The translations under genes and the position numbers were made by a program. This document shows, piece after piece, positions 62,801-64,000 of a DNA stretch of 64,000 bases (within the stretch, counting starts at the first letter, position 1; every line of letters starts with the position of its first letter). Below the pieces are notes generated by a model. The model saw only the letters and a list, made by a program, of their open reading frames with translations, searched no databases and was not told the origin of the DNA. Location: positions 4,252,359 through 4,316,358 of the forward strand of contig NC_087075.1 in assembly GCF_026151205.1 (NCBI RefSeq), written 5' to 3'. This DNA comes from Bolinopsis microptera (taxonomy: Eukaryota; Ctenophora; Tentaculata; Lobata; Bolinopsidae).

Positions 62801-63617
62801 CGACATCGTTTTCATGTGTTGAAGTTTCCTCGTTATCAAGAGATAAGAGGTCGGCTGATTCCTCTGCTTTTGCTTCACTTTGCTCTTCTGGTACTTCACT
62901 TGCCTCTGTTGAAAGGTTGTCAGAAAGTGGCTGGGGTTCAAAAGCAGGGCTAAGCGGAGTTTCTTCTGGGGTGGGTTCCTCTGGGGTGGGTTCCTCTGGG
63001 GTAGGTTCCTCTGGGGTAGGTTCCTCTGGGGTAGGTTCCTCTGGGGTGGGTTCCTCTGGGGTAGGTTCCTCTGGGGTCGGTTCCTCTGGGGTAGGTTCCT
63101 CTGGGGTAAGTTCCTCTGGGGTAGGTTCTTCTGGGGCGGAATCTGCGGGGATTGGTTCTTCTGGGGTAAGTTCTGCAGGGCAAGGTTCTACAGGAGAGGG
63201 TTCCTCGGGGGTAACTTCATGTACTACCTCTTCTGGAGTTCCTTGATCTGGGGTTATTTCGTCTTGGGCTGTCTCCAATGGGCTTTCTTCTGCAGGAGCA
63301 GCATCTACTTCAGGAGCAGCATCTACTTCAGGAGCAGCATCTACTTCAGGTACTTCCTCATGAGATAGTTGTTCTGGGGCTGGCTCCTGTGGGGATGATT
63401 CTTCGTGAGCAAAGTCATCAAAAGAAGCTTCAACTGGTTCAGCGGCAGCGAGTTCAGCATCCTGATCCAAGCTACCAATATCAACAGAGTGTTCCTCAGC
63501 GGGCGCATCCTCATGGCTAGGAATATCCATGTGTTCGTCGCAAGCAGCGCAGTTTTCATCCGGTACAGTATCTTGGTCTACTTCCAGAGTGACATCATCC
63601 AGATTAGCGAGGCTAGG
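53859..63617 (-). CDS. Large acidic/coiled-coil/basic repeat protein, 5' end outside window
   Basis: Transcript order: 63617-62676 (314 codons, with a run of TPEEP repeats), 61778-58842 (979 codons), 58155-58000, 57792-57748, 57082-56858, 56261-56060, 54241-54170, 53895-53859. The first two exons are very acidic; the second holds a long block of six-residue ELARQE-type repeats (genomic 59460-60440) likely to form one continuous helix. Exon 58155-58000 is a coiled coil (IAEMTAAMEKLQTEKAAQDE). The remaining exons are basic: PAKTPSKVGAKPALPPKA, then KPAAKPAAKPAA, then PATPTKKPAVNGDKK. Phases agree at all joints, except that 57082-56858 must use a GTTTGT donor after SPAQ or end at its TAA (alternative terminal exon). 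Such acidic-plus-KAP architecture recalls neurofilament or microtubule-associated proteins, but I see no diagnostic domain. Confidence 0.75.
54708..54790. repeat. Hexamer array gcaagt, about 13 copies
   Basis: Intronic in the minus-strand gene. The same hexamer recurs at 55770-55893, and the sequence to the right of both arrays is related. Confidence 0.95.
54791..55010 (-). pseudogene. Decayed copy of the 56060-56261 exon end and its downstream flank
   Basis: Plus-strand gcatgcagtagggtatagaa to cccattcgtaaggggcttct parallels 55930-56090 (gcatgcaggagggtataaaa ... accattcgtcagtggcttct). On the minus strand the real exon end AAG AAG CCA CTG ACG AAT GGT is mirrored, but the donor is lost. Confidence 0.65.
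55011..55769. other. Intronic DNA, no exon seen
   Basis: Between the two hexamer-array duplicates. AT-rich with no coding signal. Confidence 0.4.
55770..55893. repeat. Hexamer array gcaagt, about 20 copies
   Basis: Longer sister of the array at 54708-54790, in the same intron, immediately downstream (minus sense) of the KPAA-rich exon. Confidence 0.95.
56262..56857. other. Intronic DNA, no exon seen
   Basis: Between two basic exons of the minus-strand gene; no further exon recognised. Confidence 0.4.
57083..57747. other. Intronic DNA, no exon seen
   Basis: AT-rich; a 90-codon plus-strand frame (57351-57623) has no domain. Confidence 0.4.
58156..58841. other. Intronic DNA, no exon seen
   Basis: Includes a short direct repeat caagtgaaatt at 58660-58685; otherwise unremarkable. 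Confidence 0.4.
61805..61910. repeat. 10-bp repeat of gtaactatagtaac type
   Basis: About eight copies just beyond the acceptor of the 979-codon exon. Several fit the X-box consensus (gtaaccatagtaac, gtaactatagtaac). Confidence 0.85.
62370..62575. repeat. 11-bp tandem array ttatgttgtta, about 19 copies
   Basis: Near-regular units (ttatgttgctat / ttatgttgttat) in the first visible intron of the minus-strand gene. Confidence 0.95.
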
Positions 63618-64000
63618 CTGAAATGCTACACTTCAAAACTTGTGCAGAAGAATTTGACAAGTTTGAAAGAAACGATAAACGATCTCGAGAAGTTTATACT
63701 TTTTTATAGAAAAGAGTAAATGGAAGTCTCAAGAGTTGTTCATCTACATTAGCTGAATAGCTCAGCAAAAAAGATGCTGTGATAGACTTTAATTCATCTT
63801 ATTATTATTTAAAAAGGGATGATGAAAGTTCAGCTTGCATGCGTTATAGCTGCTTCATGTCCCAAATTTTATGATTCTCTTACTTCCTACTCTACAAATA
63901 TTCTACACTGTAATAATATCGAAACCACAAAACTACAGGACTAACAAATTATTTAATTAATTTTTAAAAACCTCACAAAAAACCCAACTTAACACAACCG
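63618..64000. other. Intron or upstream of the minus-strand gene, no exon seen
   Basis: The exon at 63617 starts at a splice acceptor, so upstream exons must lie beyond the window or be unrecognised here. Confidence 0.45.

Overview
This is animal nuclear DNA: about 64% A+T by eye, genes in many short exons with GT-AG introns, and families such as an ionotropic glutamate receptor, a five-domain saposin precursor, a BTB protein, a DIRS-type pol remnant and a Penelope-like remnant. The mixture fits a non-bilaterian animal (cnidarian or ctenophore), but nothing in the window fixes the species.

Layout. 1-11533 (+): most of an ionotropic glutamate receptor gene, 16 exons that join in phase, with a single-exon BTB gene (6249-7796, +) nested in its largest intron. 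12759-18623 (+): six in-phase exons encoding the RNase H and downstream part of a DIRS-like polyprotein. Its 3.5-kb intron holds a cysteine-rich secreted-protein gene on the other strand (13899-15398, -). 22968-24314 (+): an intact 448-residue prosaposin-like gene between two tandem arrays, each built from one edge of the gene itself. 32096-34056 (-) and 53859-63617 (-): exons of a lysine/alanine/proline-rich gene. The right-hand part has two huge acidic exons and a coiled-coil exon; the left-hand part has its own ATG exon whose splice phase matches.

The most striking property is a recurring architecture. Introns carry minisatellites flanked by, or made of, extra copies of the neighbouring splice junction (acceptor plus exon start, or exon end plus donor). 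I see it around the S2, M4 and probably M3 exons of the receptor, at every internal boundary but one of the DIRS-like gene, at both ends of the saposin gene and in the minus-strand gene.

Mobile DNA: a TTAA-flanked foldback element (11579-12545) and a dispersed relative, short palindromic elements (1841-1971; 20246-20994), a 149-bp hAT-like MITE inside a minisatellite (51636-51784), a Penelope-like 3' end in inverted-repeat form (35007-35913), and a 1.6-kb set of large inverted repeats (42470-44048).

Sequence quality. About 25253-29310, 30340-31860, 35960-36500 and 38265-41035 show inflated homopolymers, and tandem arrays running into them degrade in the same way. I read these as poorly polished assembly and call no genes there.
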